Shown here piece after piece: positions 39,376 through 47,053 of a stretch of DNA of 64,000 bases. The stretch spans positions 2,294,001 through 2,358,000 of the forward strand of contig OY969919.1 of NCBI GenBank assembly GCA_963704585.1, read 5' to 3'. Below the pieces are notes generated by a model, which was given only the letters and a program-made list of their open reading frames with translations, was not told the DNA's origin and ran no database searches. This DNA comes from Bog-756 sp963704585. Its GTDB lineage: Bacteria; Actinomycetota; Acidimicrobiia; Acidimicrobiales; RAAP-2. Within the stretch, counting starts at the first letter, position 1. Each line of letters starts with the position of its first letter. Position numbers and translations under genes: made by a program.

Positions 39376-40055
39376 CCATCTTGGTCGTCGAAGACGACGA
39401 ACGGATCTCCCTGTTCCTCTTGAAAGGTCTGCGGGCTGAAGGCTATGCGACAGCTGTCGCGGAGAGTGGAAAGGAGGCGCTCCGACTGGCTGCTGAGCTG
39501 AGGGACCAGCTCGATCTCGTTCTGTTGGATCTCGGGCTCCCGGACATTGAAGGAACGGCGATCCTCGAACGACTGCGCTCGCAGCACATCGATGTACCGG
39601 TCTTGATGCTCACTGCGCGGGACAGCACTGCGGACAAGGTTCGGGGTCTGAATGCCGGGGCTCATGATTACATCACCAAGCCATTTGTCTTCGAGGAATT
39701 GGTGGCACGCGTGCGCGCCGCACTCCGAACACCGGATCAGACCGACTCGACCCAGCTCGTCGTCGACGATCTCCGGCTCGATCTTCTCACCAAGGTGGCG
39801 ACGCGAAACGGACGTCGCATCGACCTCGCCCCCCGCGAATGGGCACTCCTCGAGCTCTTCATGCGAAACCCGAACCAGATCCTTTCCAGGGCACAGATTC
39901 TCAATCAGGTCTGGGACTACGGATTCGAGCCGGGCAGCAATATCGTCGACGTCTACGTAGGCTACGTGCGGAAGAAATTGAACCGACCCAACGAAATGCC
40001 GCTTCTTCAAGCTGTGCGGGGTGCGGGTTACCGGCTCCGCGGCCCGGACACCTGA
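39372..40055 (+). CDS. OmpR-family response regulator
   Basis: A 227-residue regulator partnered with the kinase just upstream. The receiver has the acidic pocket VEDDE, phospho-acceptor Asp in LLDLGLPD near residue 53, LTARDS and the ITKPF lysine. The C-terminal winged helix ends VDVYVGYVRKKLNRP and GAGYRLRG, typical of OmpR/PhoB. Likely targets are unknown; the neighbouring glycan operon is an obvious candidate. About 215 bases without a gene follow. Confidence 0.92.
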   Translation: MTILVVEDDERISLFLLKGLRAEGYATAVAESGKEALRLAAELRDQLDLVLLDLGLPDIEGTAILERLRSQHIDVPVLMLTARDSTADKVRGLNAGAHDYITKPFVFEELVARVRAALRTPDQTDSTQLVVDDLRLDLLTKVATRNGRRIDLAPREWALLELFMRNPNQILSRAQILNQVWDYGFEPGSNIVDVYVGYVRKKLNRPNEMPLLQAVRGAGYRLRGPDT

Positions 40056-40270
40056 GCGGTGGCGGATCTCCGAGCATCCCATCTGACGGCGCCTGAGGTT
40101 GCCAGGCCGGTCGGGCCGGCCGACGTGGTCGGCGAGTGCGACGGACGTGGTCGTTTCTGACCAGGTGGCCCAGACCAGACGGCCCCTCGACCTGATCGCA
40201 TCTCGTGGGGAGCCGATGTCTCCAATGTCCTGCCACGGCTGTCTCCGACGCCTTGCCATGGCGGAGATTG

Positions 40271-40343
40271 AGCCGGCGGTGGGAGTCGAACCCACGACCT
40301 GACGATTACAAGTCGTCTGCGCTACCAACTGCGCCACACCGGC
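40271..40343 (-). tRNA. tRNA-Thr (anticodon TGT)
   Basis: Read on the minus strand it folds into a full cloverleaf: a 7-bp acceptor stem GCCGGTG/CGCCGGC with one G-T pair, D arm GCGC...GCGC, anticodon stem GACGA/TCGTC with loop CTTGTAA giving anticodon TGT, and T arm GTGGG-TTCGACT-CCCAC. Length is 73. CCA is not encoded. Its 3' end faces the lower-GC glycan block on its left, a typical orientation for an island boundary. Confidence 0.93.
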
Positions 40344-40482
40344 ACGATCCCGGTCCACCGGGACTTCCGACAGTGTACGGGCGCCACCAGGCGCGACGCG
40401 GACGGCCGCCGAAAGCGGGACACACGGGGCCGGCCGCCGAAACCCTTGCTTCTGCACCGGCCGGTTGGCAGGCTGGCGCCCA

Positions 40483-41064
40483 GTGGACGACCACCCCGAG
40501 CAAGAGGCAGCGCCAGCCCGGCGCCCCCGACGCGGGGAGGGAGGGATCCCGCTCGTCCGGGTCGTCGTCGTCCTCGCGCTGTTCGTCGGCGCCACTGCCC
40601 TCGCCCTGGGCAGCCTGCACGCGACCTCCGCGACGACGCCACCGCCCGCCGGGGCCGGGACGACGACCACGACCGCTGCGTCGCATGCATCGACGACCAC
40701 GACCAGCCATCCGCCGAGCTCGGTCGCAGTGCTCGTCGCCAACGCCACCGGCGTCTCGGGAGCAGCGGCGTCGATCACCAACCAGCTCCAGACCGGTGGA
40801 TGGAGCATGCAGCCACCGGTCAACGCCTCGGCGCGGGTCACCGTGTCGCACGTCTACTACCTGGCCGGCAAGGAGCAGGAGGCCGCCGCTGTGGCCGCGG
40901 CGCTGCACCTGCCGTCCTCCGCGGTCGTGCCCTACACGACCGCTGCGCCGGTGAGCTCGATCGGCACGGCCGACATCGTGGTGGTGGTCGGACCGGATCT
41001 CGCCTCGCCGTCCGGTTCGTCGGCGACGACCACGACGGCCGCATCGCACGCGTCGGGCACCTGA
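40483..41064 (+). CDS. LytR C-terminal domain protein, membrane anchored
   Basis: A 193-residue protein. Basic residues precede one helix (VRVVVVLALFVGATALALGS), then a Thr/Ala-rich stalk, then a domain starting VAVLVANATGVSGAA with ITNQLQTGGW and TADIVVVVGPDL, which fits the LytR_C fold found alone or after LCP domains. The Thr-rich AASHAS stretch recurs at both ends of the domain. Domain function is not known; a cell-envelope location is inferred. GTG at 40483 was preferred to TTG at 40465. Confidence 0.75.
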   Translation: MDDHPEQEAAPARRPRRGEGGIPLVRVVVVLALFVGATALALGSLHATSATTPPPAGAGTTTTTAASHASTTTTSHPPSSVAVLVANATGVSGAAASITNQLQTGGWSMQPPVNASARVTVSHVYYLAGKEQEAAAVAAALHLPSSAVVPYTTAAPVSSIGTADIVVVVGPDLASPSGSSATTTTAASHASGT

Positions 41065-41120
41065 ACCCGCGCGCACCGCACGGAGACGACGGGGCGATCG
41101 GACCGGACCTGCCGCCCGAT

Positions 41121-41924
41121 GTGCGGGCCGCGCTGGCTCCCCTCGTGGCGGATCCCGCGGCGACCGCGGTCGTGACAGACTTCGACGGCACCCTCGCGCC
41201 GATCGTCGACGATCCCTCGGCGGCGCGACCGCTGACCGGTGCGGTCGACCTCCTCTGGCGGCTGGCCGCCGTGTTCGGCGTGGTCGCCGTCGTCTCTGGC
41301 CGTCCCGCATCGTTCCTCCGTGAGCGGTTGGCGCCACCTGGCAGGGGAGAGAAGGGGGTACCGGCGCCCGTGCTCGTCGGTCTCTACGGCCTCGAGCGCG
41401 TGGGTCCGGACGGCGAGGTCGTGCCGGATCCGGACGTCGCACCCTGGGTCGCGGTCGTCCAGGGGGCCGCCGACCGGCTGTCCGTGGGTGCGCCCGAAGG
41501 CGTCCTGGTCGAGCCCAAGGGCGCGGCGGTCACGCTGCACTGGCGCAGGGCGCCGTCGGCCGAGACGTGGGTGCTCGCCCGCGTCGCCGAAGAGGCGGCG
41601 TCGACCGGGCTCGTCGCGCACCCGGGGCGGCGGTCGCTCGAGCTGCGCCCGCCGCTCGCCGTCGACAAAGGGTCGGTCGTGCGACGGCTGGCCGAGGGCC
41701 GCCGGGCCGCGTGCTACTTCGGCGACGATCTCGGCGACCTGCCGGCCTTCGCCGCGCTCGCCGAGCTCGGCACGTCCGGGCCGGTCGCGACCGTGGCGGT
41801 GGCGGTGGTCGACGCCGAGACACCCCCCGAGGTCGCCGCGGCGGCCACGGTCGCGGTGCGCGGACCGGAGGAGGCGCTTCGGGCGCTCGCCTGGTTGGCG
41901 GACCCCGACCGATCGACCGGCTGA
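41121..41924 (+). CDS. otsB: Trehalose-6-phosphate phosphatase
   Basis: OtsB dephosphorylates trehalose 6-phosphate. This HAD phosphatase of 267 residues has the nucleophile motif VTDFDGTLAPI near residue 17, VSGRP near 60, LYGLERV, EPKGAAVTLHWR and the metal-binding YFGDDLGDLPAF near 196. GTG at 41121 is the first start in the frame after the LytR_C stop; CTG at 41061 is a less likely option. It converges on otsA with 50 bases between the stops, so the two trehalose enzymes are adjacent but not in one operon. Confidence 0.9.
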   Translation: MRAALAPLVADPAATAVVTDFDGTLAPIVDDPSAARPLTGAVDLLWRLAAVFGVVAVVSGRPASFLRERLAPPGRGEKGVPAPVLVGLYGLERVGPDGEVVPDPDVAPWVAVVQGAADRLSVGAPEGVLVEPKGAAVTLHWRRAPSAETWVLARVAEEAASTGLVAHPGRRSLELRPPLAVDKGSVVRRLAEGRRAACYFGDDLGDLPAFAALAELGTSGPVATVAVAVVDAETPPEVAAAATVAVRGPEEALRALAWLADPDRSTG

Positions 41925-41974
41925 ACGTCCGGGCGGCCGGCAGAGGCCGGCGGGACCGTCCGGCAGGCTCGCCT

Positions 41975-43399
41975 TCAGCGCGCGGCGTGCAGTTGGTCGG
42001 CGAGCCAGTCGGCAGGGCACCGGGTCAGGACCCGCTCGCGCAGCTCGGTCGCCATCGCCGCGCGCACGTCCGGCTCGAGGTCGAGCGCCTCGGCGAGCAC
42101 CCCCGCCGTGCCGGTCACGTCGAACGGGTTGATCTCGAGTGCCGCCTGGCCCACGACGTCGAACGCCCCGGCCTCGCGAGAGAGGGCGAGCACGCCGTTC
42201 CGCCGGTTGCAGAGCGGCCCTTCCATCGCGACCAAGTTGAGCCCGTCCCGTACCGGGTTGACCAGCAGGACGTCGGAGCGTCCGAGCGCCGCGAGCGACC
42301 GGTGGAAGTCGTCCTCGACCTCGAGCACGATCGGCGTCCAGTTGGCGGTGCCCCAGGTCTCGTTGATGCGCGCGACGGTCGACTCGACCTCGTTGCCGTA
42401 GGCGAGGTAGTCGGGGAGGTCCTGGCGGGTCGGGTAGGCGAGCGCCACGAAGACCACCCGCCCCCGGCGCGCCGGCTGCCGCTCGAGCAGCTCCTCGTAG
42501 GCCCAGAACCCCCGGAGCAGGTTCTTCGAGAGCTCCATCCGGTCGACGCGGACGATGACCTGTCGGTCGGGATCCCCGATCCGCTCCTCGAGCCGTGCGA
42601 GCGCCGCGCCCACCTCGGGCTCGGCCGCGGACCGCGCGAGCCCCACCGGGTCCGGGCTGAGCGACGAGACGAAGGTCCCGCCCGCACCCCTCGGCGCCTC
42701 GACCTTCGGGTCGAACGCGGCGAGGCACGCCTCGTACGCCGAGGCCCACCGCGGCGAGTGGAAACCGCACGCGCCGAAGCCCGCCATGCCGGCCAGCAGC
42801 TCGTCGGCGACCGACGAGGGGAGCATACGGAGCACCGACGGATCGGCGAACGGGGTGTGGGTGAAGTGCGCGGTCGCGAGATCGGGCCGGGCGGCCGCGA
42901 GGTCCGCGCCGAGGAGCGTCAGGTGGTAGTCCTGCACGAGCACACGCCCACCCTCGGGTGCCCGTTCGGCCACCGCGGCGGCGACCAGCCGGTTGAGCTC
43001 TCGGTAGGCGTCCCACGCCTCCATCCAGTGCCGGTCGATGCGCGGACGGCGGGTCCCGTCGAAGAGATGGTGGTGGCAGTACCAGAGCGTCGAGTTGGAC
43101 ACGACGTTGTAGGCCATCGCGTAGAGGCTGGGTTCGGGTGCGACGAGCTCGACGCCGAGACCGTCCTCGACCACGAGGCCCGCCGCCGCGGCGGCCCGGT
43201 CAGCCTCCGAGAGCGCGCAGGCCACCCAGGTCGCGCCCGTCCCCGCCACGAGCCCGTGCAGCGAGCCGGCGAGGCCGCCGCCCACCCGGGCCCGCACCGG
43301 GCGGTCGCCGTCGAACTCGAACGCGATCGGACCACGGTTGGACACCACGACGGTGTCGGAGAGCGAGCCGTCCCCCTCGGGGTCCTGGTCGCCGGCCAT
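41975..43399 (-). CDS. otsA: Trehalose-6-phosphate synthase
   Basis: OtsA (GT20) joins a nucleotide-activated glucose to glucose 6-phosphate. The 474-residue protein shows VVSNRGPIAFEF near residue 19, GGGLAGSLHGLV, WYCHHHLF, VQDYHLTLLG, HFTHTPFADPSVLR, VDRMELSKNLLRGF, and NPVRDGLNLVAMEG near the end. UDP- or ADP-glucose preference cannot be read. I chose ATG at 43399; the longer frame upstream is Arg-rich and overlaps a promoter. Trehalose would serve as a compatible solute or stress protectant. Confidence 0.93.
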   Translation of the reverse strand: MAGDQDPEGDGSLSDTVVVSNRGPIAFEFDGDRPVRARVGGGLAGSLHGLVAGTGATWVACALSEADRAAAAAGLVVEDGLGVELVAPEPSLYAMAYNVVSNSTLWYCHHHLFDGTRRPRIDRHWMEAWDAYRELNRLVAAAVAERAPEGGRVLVQDYHLTLLGADLAAARPDLATAHFTHTPFADPSVLRMLPSSVADELLAGMAGFGACGFHSPRWASAYEACLAAFDPKVEAPRGAGGTFVSSLSPDPVGLARSAAEPEVGAALARLEERIGDPDRQVIVRVDRMELSKNLLRGFWAYEELLERQPARRGRVVFVALAYPTRQDLPDYLAYGNEVESTVARINETWGTANWTPIVLEVEDDFHRSLAALGRSDVLLVNPVRDGLNLVAMEGPLCNRRNGVLALSREAGAFDVVGQAALEINPFDVTGTAGVLAEALDLEPDVRAAMATELRERVLTRCPADWLADQLHAAR

Positions 43400-43472
43400 A
43401 CCCTGGGACGCTACCCCGCCGCCTCGGCGACGAGTCCTCACGGGCGTGCGGCCACCGGATCCGAGGTGGGGC

Positions 43473-43502
43473 TTGACAAGGTAGTGAGTAACCACTCACA
43501 AT
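43473..43502 (+). promoter_or_regulatory. Promoter and operator of the TetR/MFS pair
   Basis: TTGACA at 43473-43478 is a perfect -35; CACAAT at 43497-43502 is a 4/6 -10 at 18 bases. An inverted repeat GTGAGT-AACC-ACTCAC (43485-43500) fills the spacer and -10, the right place for a TetR repressor. A related sequence occurs near 44172. Confidence 0.7.
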
Positions 43503-43508
43503 GGAGGC

Positions 43509-44135
43509 ATGATGGTGTCGACCCGCCAGACCGCCGACGAACGCCGGACCGCGGTGCTGGCCGCGGCGATCTCGGAGTTCGCCCGTTCGGGGTACGCGGG
43601 GACGTCGACCGAGTCGATCGCGAGCAGGGCGGGGATCTCCCAGCCGTACCTGTTCCGGCTCTTCGGGACTAAGAAGGACCTGTTCCTCGCCACCTACGAG
43701 GTCGTCTCCGGGCGGATCGTGAGCGAGATGCGCCGGTCGAGCGAAGGGCTCGAGGGCGAGGAGGCGCTCGAGGCCATGGGGCTCGCCTACATCATGCTCA
43801 TGCAGGATCCCGAGGTGCTCGAGGTCGAGCTCCACGGGTTCGCCGCCGCCCCGGGGGACGCCGACATCGCGCGGGCCTGCCGGGGCACCTTCGAGGTCCT
43901 CTGGGAGATGGTCGAGGAGCGCACCGGGCTCCCCGAGGACCGGCTCCGCGACTTCTTCGCCATGGGGATGATGATCAACGTGATGTCGGCGATCGATCTC
44001 CTGTCCGTCTCGGAGCGGTGGGCGCAGAGCTTCTGCCCCATGCCCGAGAAGGTCGAAGCCATCCAGCAGGCCATCGCATCCGTCAAGGTCGCCCGGCACG
44101 CCGAGGCCGCCCGAAACGAGGAGGTACCCGCATGA
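43509..44135 (+). CDS. TetR family transcriptional regulator
   Basis: A 208-residue repressor. The DNA-binding helices read YAGTSTESIASRAGISQPYLFRLFGTKKDLF near residues 32-62, and the C-terminal domain includes RGTFEVLWEMVEERTG, as in regulators of drug efflux. It is translated with the MFS gene (ATGA overlap) and probably binds the inverted repeat over its own promoter. ATG at 43512 is equally possible given GGAGG at 43503-43507. Inducer unknown. Confidence 0.88.
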   Translation: MMVSTRQTADERRTAVLAAAISEFARSGYAGTSTESIASRAGISQPYLFRLFGTKKDLFLATYEVVSGRIVSEMRRSSEGLEGEEALEAMGLAYIMLMQDPEVLEVELHGFAAAPGDADIARACRGTFEVLWEMVEERTGLPEDRLRDFFAMGMMINVMSAIDLLSVSERWAQSFCPMPEKVEAIQQAIASVKVARHAEAARNEEVPA

Positions 44136-45976
44136 ACCAGCCGCTCGTCCCCCTTTTTTTGCCCCGCATAGCTAGTGACCACTCACAACTTCGTCGGTGG
44201 CGGACAGTGCCCCGGCCACACCGGGTGAGGTCGACCGTCTCTGCTGCAGTCGGCACGGCGGCCGAGGCGGTCGACGTGGGCGCACCGGGTTCGCTCGCGG
44301 GCGGCGCGGCAGCGACACCGGCGCCGGCTGCGACACCGGCCCCGGCTGCGACACCGGCGCCGGCTGCGACACCGGCCCCGGCTGCGACACCGGCCCCGGC
44401 TTCGACGCACGACGAGACGTCCCCCACGGCCGGTCGGTCGCCGCAGGCCATGGCCCGCTCGACCGCCATCTGGGCCGTCGTGATCACCGGGCTCGCGCTC
44501 TTCATGGCCTCGCTCGACAACCTCGTCGTCCTCACCGCGCTCCCGGTGATCCGCGTGCACCTGCACGCAGGGATCTCCGGTCTCGAGTGGACGGTCAACG
44601 CGTACACCCTGACCTTCGCGGTCCTCCTCCTCTCGGCGGCTGCCGTGGGCGAACGGTTCGGGCGCCGTCGGGTCTTCGTCGCCGGACTCGCGCTCTTCTC
44701 GATTGCGTCCACGATGGCCGCGCTCGCGCCGAGCATCTCGGTGCTCATCGTCGCCCGCGCGCTGCAGGGCGCCGGCGGGGCGATGATCATGCCGCTCTCG
44801 CTCACGTTGCTCAGCGCGGCGGTGCCGCCCGAGCGCCGCAACGCGGCCCTCGGCATCTGGGGCGCGATCGGGGGCACCGCGGTCGCAGTCGGTCCGCTGG
44901 TCGGCGGTGCGGTCACGAGCGGCTGGTCGTGGCAGTACATCTTCTGGATCAACGTGCCGGTCGGGCTCCTGCTGGTTCCGCTCGCCTGGTGGAAGCTCCG
45001 CGAGTCGCACGGTGTCTCGTCGAGGCTCGACGTGGCCGGTGTCGGCCTGGTGAGCGTCGGTCTCTTCGGCATGGTGCTCGGACTGGTCCGCGGCAACGCG
45101 CACGGCTGGACGAGCACGTCGGTGCTCGGCGCCTTCGCGGTCGGGATCGTCGCCCTCGCGACGTTCGTCGGCTGGGAGCTCCGGTCGGACCATCCGATGC
45201 TCGATCTCCGGCTCTTCCGCCATCGCGGGTTCACCGCGGTCAACCTCACCGCGCTGTTCTTCAGCTTCGGGATGTTCGGCTCGATCTTCTTCCTGACCCA
45301 GTTCTTCCAGACCGTGCAGGGCTACTCGCCGCTCGCGGCGGGGATCCGGGTGCTTCCGTGGACCGCGATGGCGATGCTGCTCGCGCCGGGGATCGGCGTG
45401 CTGGCCGAACGGTGGGGCGGCAAACCGCTTGTGGTGACAGGACTCGTCTTCCAGGCGACGGGACTGACCTGGCTCGCGACCATCACGACGCCGACCACGC
45501 CGTACGCGGACCTCGTGGCGCCGTTCGTGATCTGCGGGATCGGCATGGCCCTCTTCTTCGTGCCGCTCGCCTCGCTCGTCCTCGGTGCGGTGCCACGTGA
45601 GCTCGAGGGTGTCGCCTCGGGCGCCAACAGCACCTTCCGCGAGCTCGGCGGCGTGCTCGGCGTGGCGGCGCTCGGCGCGGTGTTCAGCGCCAAGGGCGGG
45701 TACGCCTCGGGCCAGGAGTACGTGAACGGGCTCATCCCGGCGGTGCTGGTCGGCGCCGGCGTGGTCGCCGTGGGCGCGGTGGTTGCGGCCATGGTGCCGG
45801 GCCGTCGCCGGAGCCGTGCCGAGGCGGCGCGGATCGATGCCGAGACGGCACGAGTCGAGGTCGGGACCGTCGGTGACCGCACCTTCGGGCTCGTCGCCGA
45901 ACGGATGCCGGTCGAAGCAGGCCCGCCGGCCACGGTGGGCTGCTCCGGCTGCGGGACGGAGCGCGTTCCCGCCTGA
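44132..45976 (+). CDS. MFS drug-efflux transporter, DHA2 (14-helix) type
   Basis: A proton-driven multidrug exporter. The conserved part starts IWAVVITGLALFMASLDNLVVLTALPVI and has 14 predicted helices with motif A (GERFGRRRVFVAG), motif C-like ALQGAGGAMIMPL and LGIWGAIGGTAVAVGPLVGG. In the long form the first 106 residues are unusual: a T7 run, an operator-like repeat and five PAPAAT units, none expected in a transporter. The real start may therefore be ATG at 44450, which gives 508 residues, while the ATGA at 44132 suggests coupling. Controlled by the preceding TetR. Confidence 0.88.
   Translation: MNQPLVPLFLPRIASDHSQLRRWRTVPRPHRVRSTVSAAVGTAAEAVDVGAPGSLAGGAAATPAPAATPAPAATPAPAATPAPAATPAPASTHDETSPTAGRSPQAMARSTAIWAVVITGLALFMASLDNLVVLTALPVIRVHLHAGISGLEWTVNAYTLTFAVLLLSAAAVGERFGRRRVFVAGLALFSIASTMAALAPSISVLIVARALQGAGGAMIMPLSLTLLSAAVPPERRNAALGIWGAIGGTAVAVGPLVGGAVTSGWSWQYIFWINVPVGLLLVPLAWWKLRESHGVSSRLDVAGVGLVSVGLFGMVLGLVRGNAHGWTSTSVLGAFAVGIVALATFVGWELRSDHPMLDLRLFRHRGFTAVNLTALFFSFGMFGSIFFLTQFFQTVQGYSPLAAGIRVLPWTAMAMLLAPGIGVLAERWGGKPLVVTGLVFQATGLTWLATITTPTTPYADLVAPFVICGIGMALFFVPLASLVLGAVPRELEGVASGANSTFRELGGVLGVAALGAVFSAKGGYASGQEYVNGLIPAVLVGAGVVAVGAVVAAMVPGRRRSRAEAARIDAETARVEVGTVGDRTFGLVAERMPVEAGPPATVGCSGCGTERVPA
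44172..44188 (+). promoter_or_regulatory. Second operator-like repeat inside the 5' part of the MFS frame
   Basis: TAGTGACCACTCACAA matches the operator at 43482 (TAGTGAGTAACCACTCACAA) except that AGTA is missing. It has the symmetric AGTG-AC-CACT core. It could be a second TetR site giving the pump its own control. Confidence 0.5.
44312..44401 (+). repeat. Five 18-bp tandem repeats coding PAPAAT
   Basis: The unit GCGACACCGGCSCCGGCT (S is G or C) repeats five times without a gap and encodes a Pro-Ala-Thr hexapeptide. Copies differ mainly at one third-base position, so the array is recent. It lies before the first transmembrane helix and is probably a copy-number-variable region. Confidence 0.85.
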
Positions 45977-45999
45977 ACAGTGACGGCGGACCGGTCAGG

Positions 46000-46830
46000 T
46001 CAGCCGGGTCGGCCGCCGTCGAGCTCCGCGCGGGCCAGCGCCGCGCGGAGGACGTCGGTCGCCTGTGGCCGGAGCTCGGCGAGCGGCCGGTTCCGGTGCA
46101 CCCGCACCCCGAGGTCGACCTGCGCGAGGCTTTCGACGCCGAAGTGCGACGCGGCGTCGATGAGGAGCGCGAGCTCGACGGCGTATCCGTCGGCCAGCCC
46201 GCACTTCTCGAAGACCAAGCGCGGCGCGGCCGTCTCACCCGCGAGCGGCTGCTCGACCGCGGCGAGGTGGGGGAAGAGGAGGTCGATGACCGGCTTCGCC
46301 ACGAGTTCGGTCACCCGGCCGCCTCCGTCGGCGGCACCGTGGAGCGGCCGGCCGTAGGTGCCCTTGACCAGGGTGATCGAGTCGTCGACCAGCAGGGGGC
46401 CGACGAGCCCGGTGACGAAGTGGGGTCCGAAGTTCGAGACGTCGCCGTCGAGGAACGCGAGGAGATCGGCGTCGGTCGCCCTCAAGGCCGAGCGCATCGC
46501 CTGCCCCTTCCCACCGCCGGGCGTCTCGCCGGCGATGACCCGTGCGCCGGCCGCACGGGCGATCCTGGCGGTCGCGTCGGACGAGCCGTCGTCGACCACC
46601 AGGACCTCGTCGACGAGCGATGTCCCGCCACCCGCGTCCGTGAGCGAGGCGGCGACCGACCCGACGATGGCGCCGATCGTCGCGGCCTCGTCGCGCGCCG
46701 GGATGCACACGGCGATCCGGCGGTCCCCCTTGCGCTCGGCGAGGTCCGCCACCTCGAAATCGGCGTGCCGGAAGCGTCTCGGATTCCCCCCGGTCGTGCG
46801 GGCGCGTGCCATGGGATCATCATCGCTCAC
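46000..46830 (-). CDS. gpgS: Glucosyl-3-phosphoglycerate synthase
   Basis: GpgS (GT81) transfers glucose from a nucleotide sugar to D-3-phosphoglycerate, the first step to glucosylglycerate and, in mycobacteria, methylglucose lipopolysaccharide. The GT-A protein (276 residues) has AVCIPARDEAATIG near residue 41, VVDDGSSDAT, the DxD-like FLDGDVSNF, KGTYGRPL and VTELVAKPVIDLLFP, then QPLAGETAAPR and GYAVELALLID. The order and length fit GpgS. ATG at 46812 is an alternative start. No phosphatase GpgP is beside it. Confidence 0.9.
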   Translation of the reverse strand: MSDDDPMARARTTGGNPRRFRHADFEVADLAERKGDRRIAVCIPARDEAATIGAIVGSVAASLTDAGGGTSLVDEVLVVDDGSSDATARIARAAGARVIAGETPGGGKGQAMRSALRATDADLLAFLDGDVSNFGPHFVTGLVGPLLVDDSITLVKGTYGRPLHGAADGGGRVTELVAKPVIDLLFPHLAAVEQPLAGETAAPRLVFEKCGLADGYAVELALLIDAASHFGVESLAQVDLGVRVHRNRPLAELRPQATDVLRAALARAELDGGRPG

Positions 46831-46933
46831 GGCCGGGGGCGCCGTGGCAGCGACGTCCCGGCGCCCGCGGCTGTCGGCACCCCTTCGGACATGCGTTGAC
46901 GGGTCGCCTCCCGATCGACAACAATGGAAGCCA

Positions 46934-47043
46934 TCATCCAGAGCGGCTGAGGGACCGGGCCCTGTGACGCCGCGGCAACCAGTGCGCCACCGAACTGCAC
47001 CATGCAGCTCGGGGCGGACCAGGTGCCAATGCCCGAGCGATGA
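46934..47043 (+). promoter_or_regulatory. SAM-IV-like (SAM-I clan) riboswitch upstream of thrC
   Basis: A leader with SAM-I/SAM-IV hallmarks: CCAGAGCGGCTGAGGGACC, then GGGCCC, TGACGCC, CGGCAACC and GGTGCCAATGCC (47022-47033). Short P1 helix TCATC (46934-46938) with GATGA (47039-47043). The ribosome site GAGGTGAG begins at 47042 and overlaps the P1 3' strand, so ligand binding could hide it and shut off translation. SAM-IV elements are known from actinobacteria and control sulfur genes. Assigned from consensus by eye. Confidence 0.8.
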
Positions 47044-47053
47044 GGTGAGTGCT

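Noticed and set aside
42000..43400. Plus-strand long frames opposite otsA
   Set aside because: Their translations are Arg/Val/Glu-rich shadows without domains; OtsA on the minus strand has all GT20 motifs.
44312..44401. CRISPR-like repeat array
   Set aside because: The 18-bp units are directly adjacent with no spacers and are in frame as PAPAAT, so they are a coding microsatellite.
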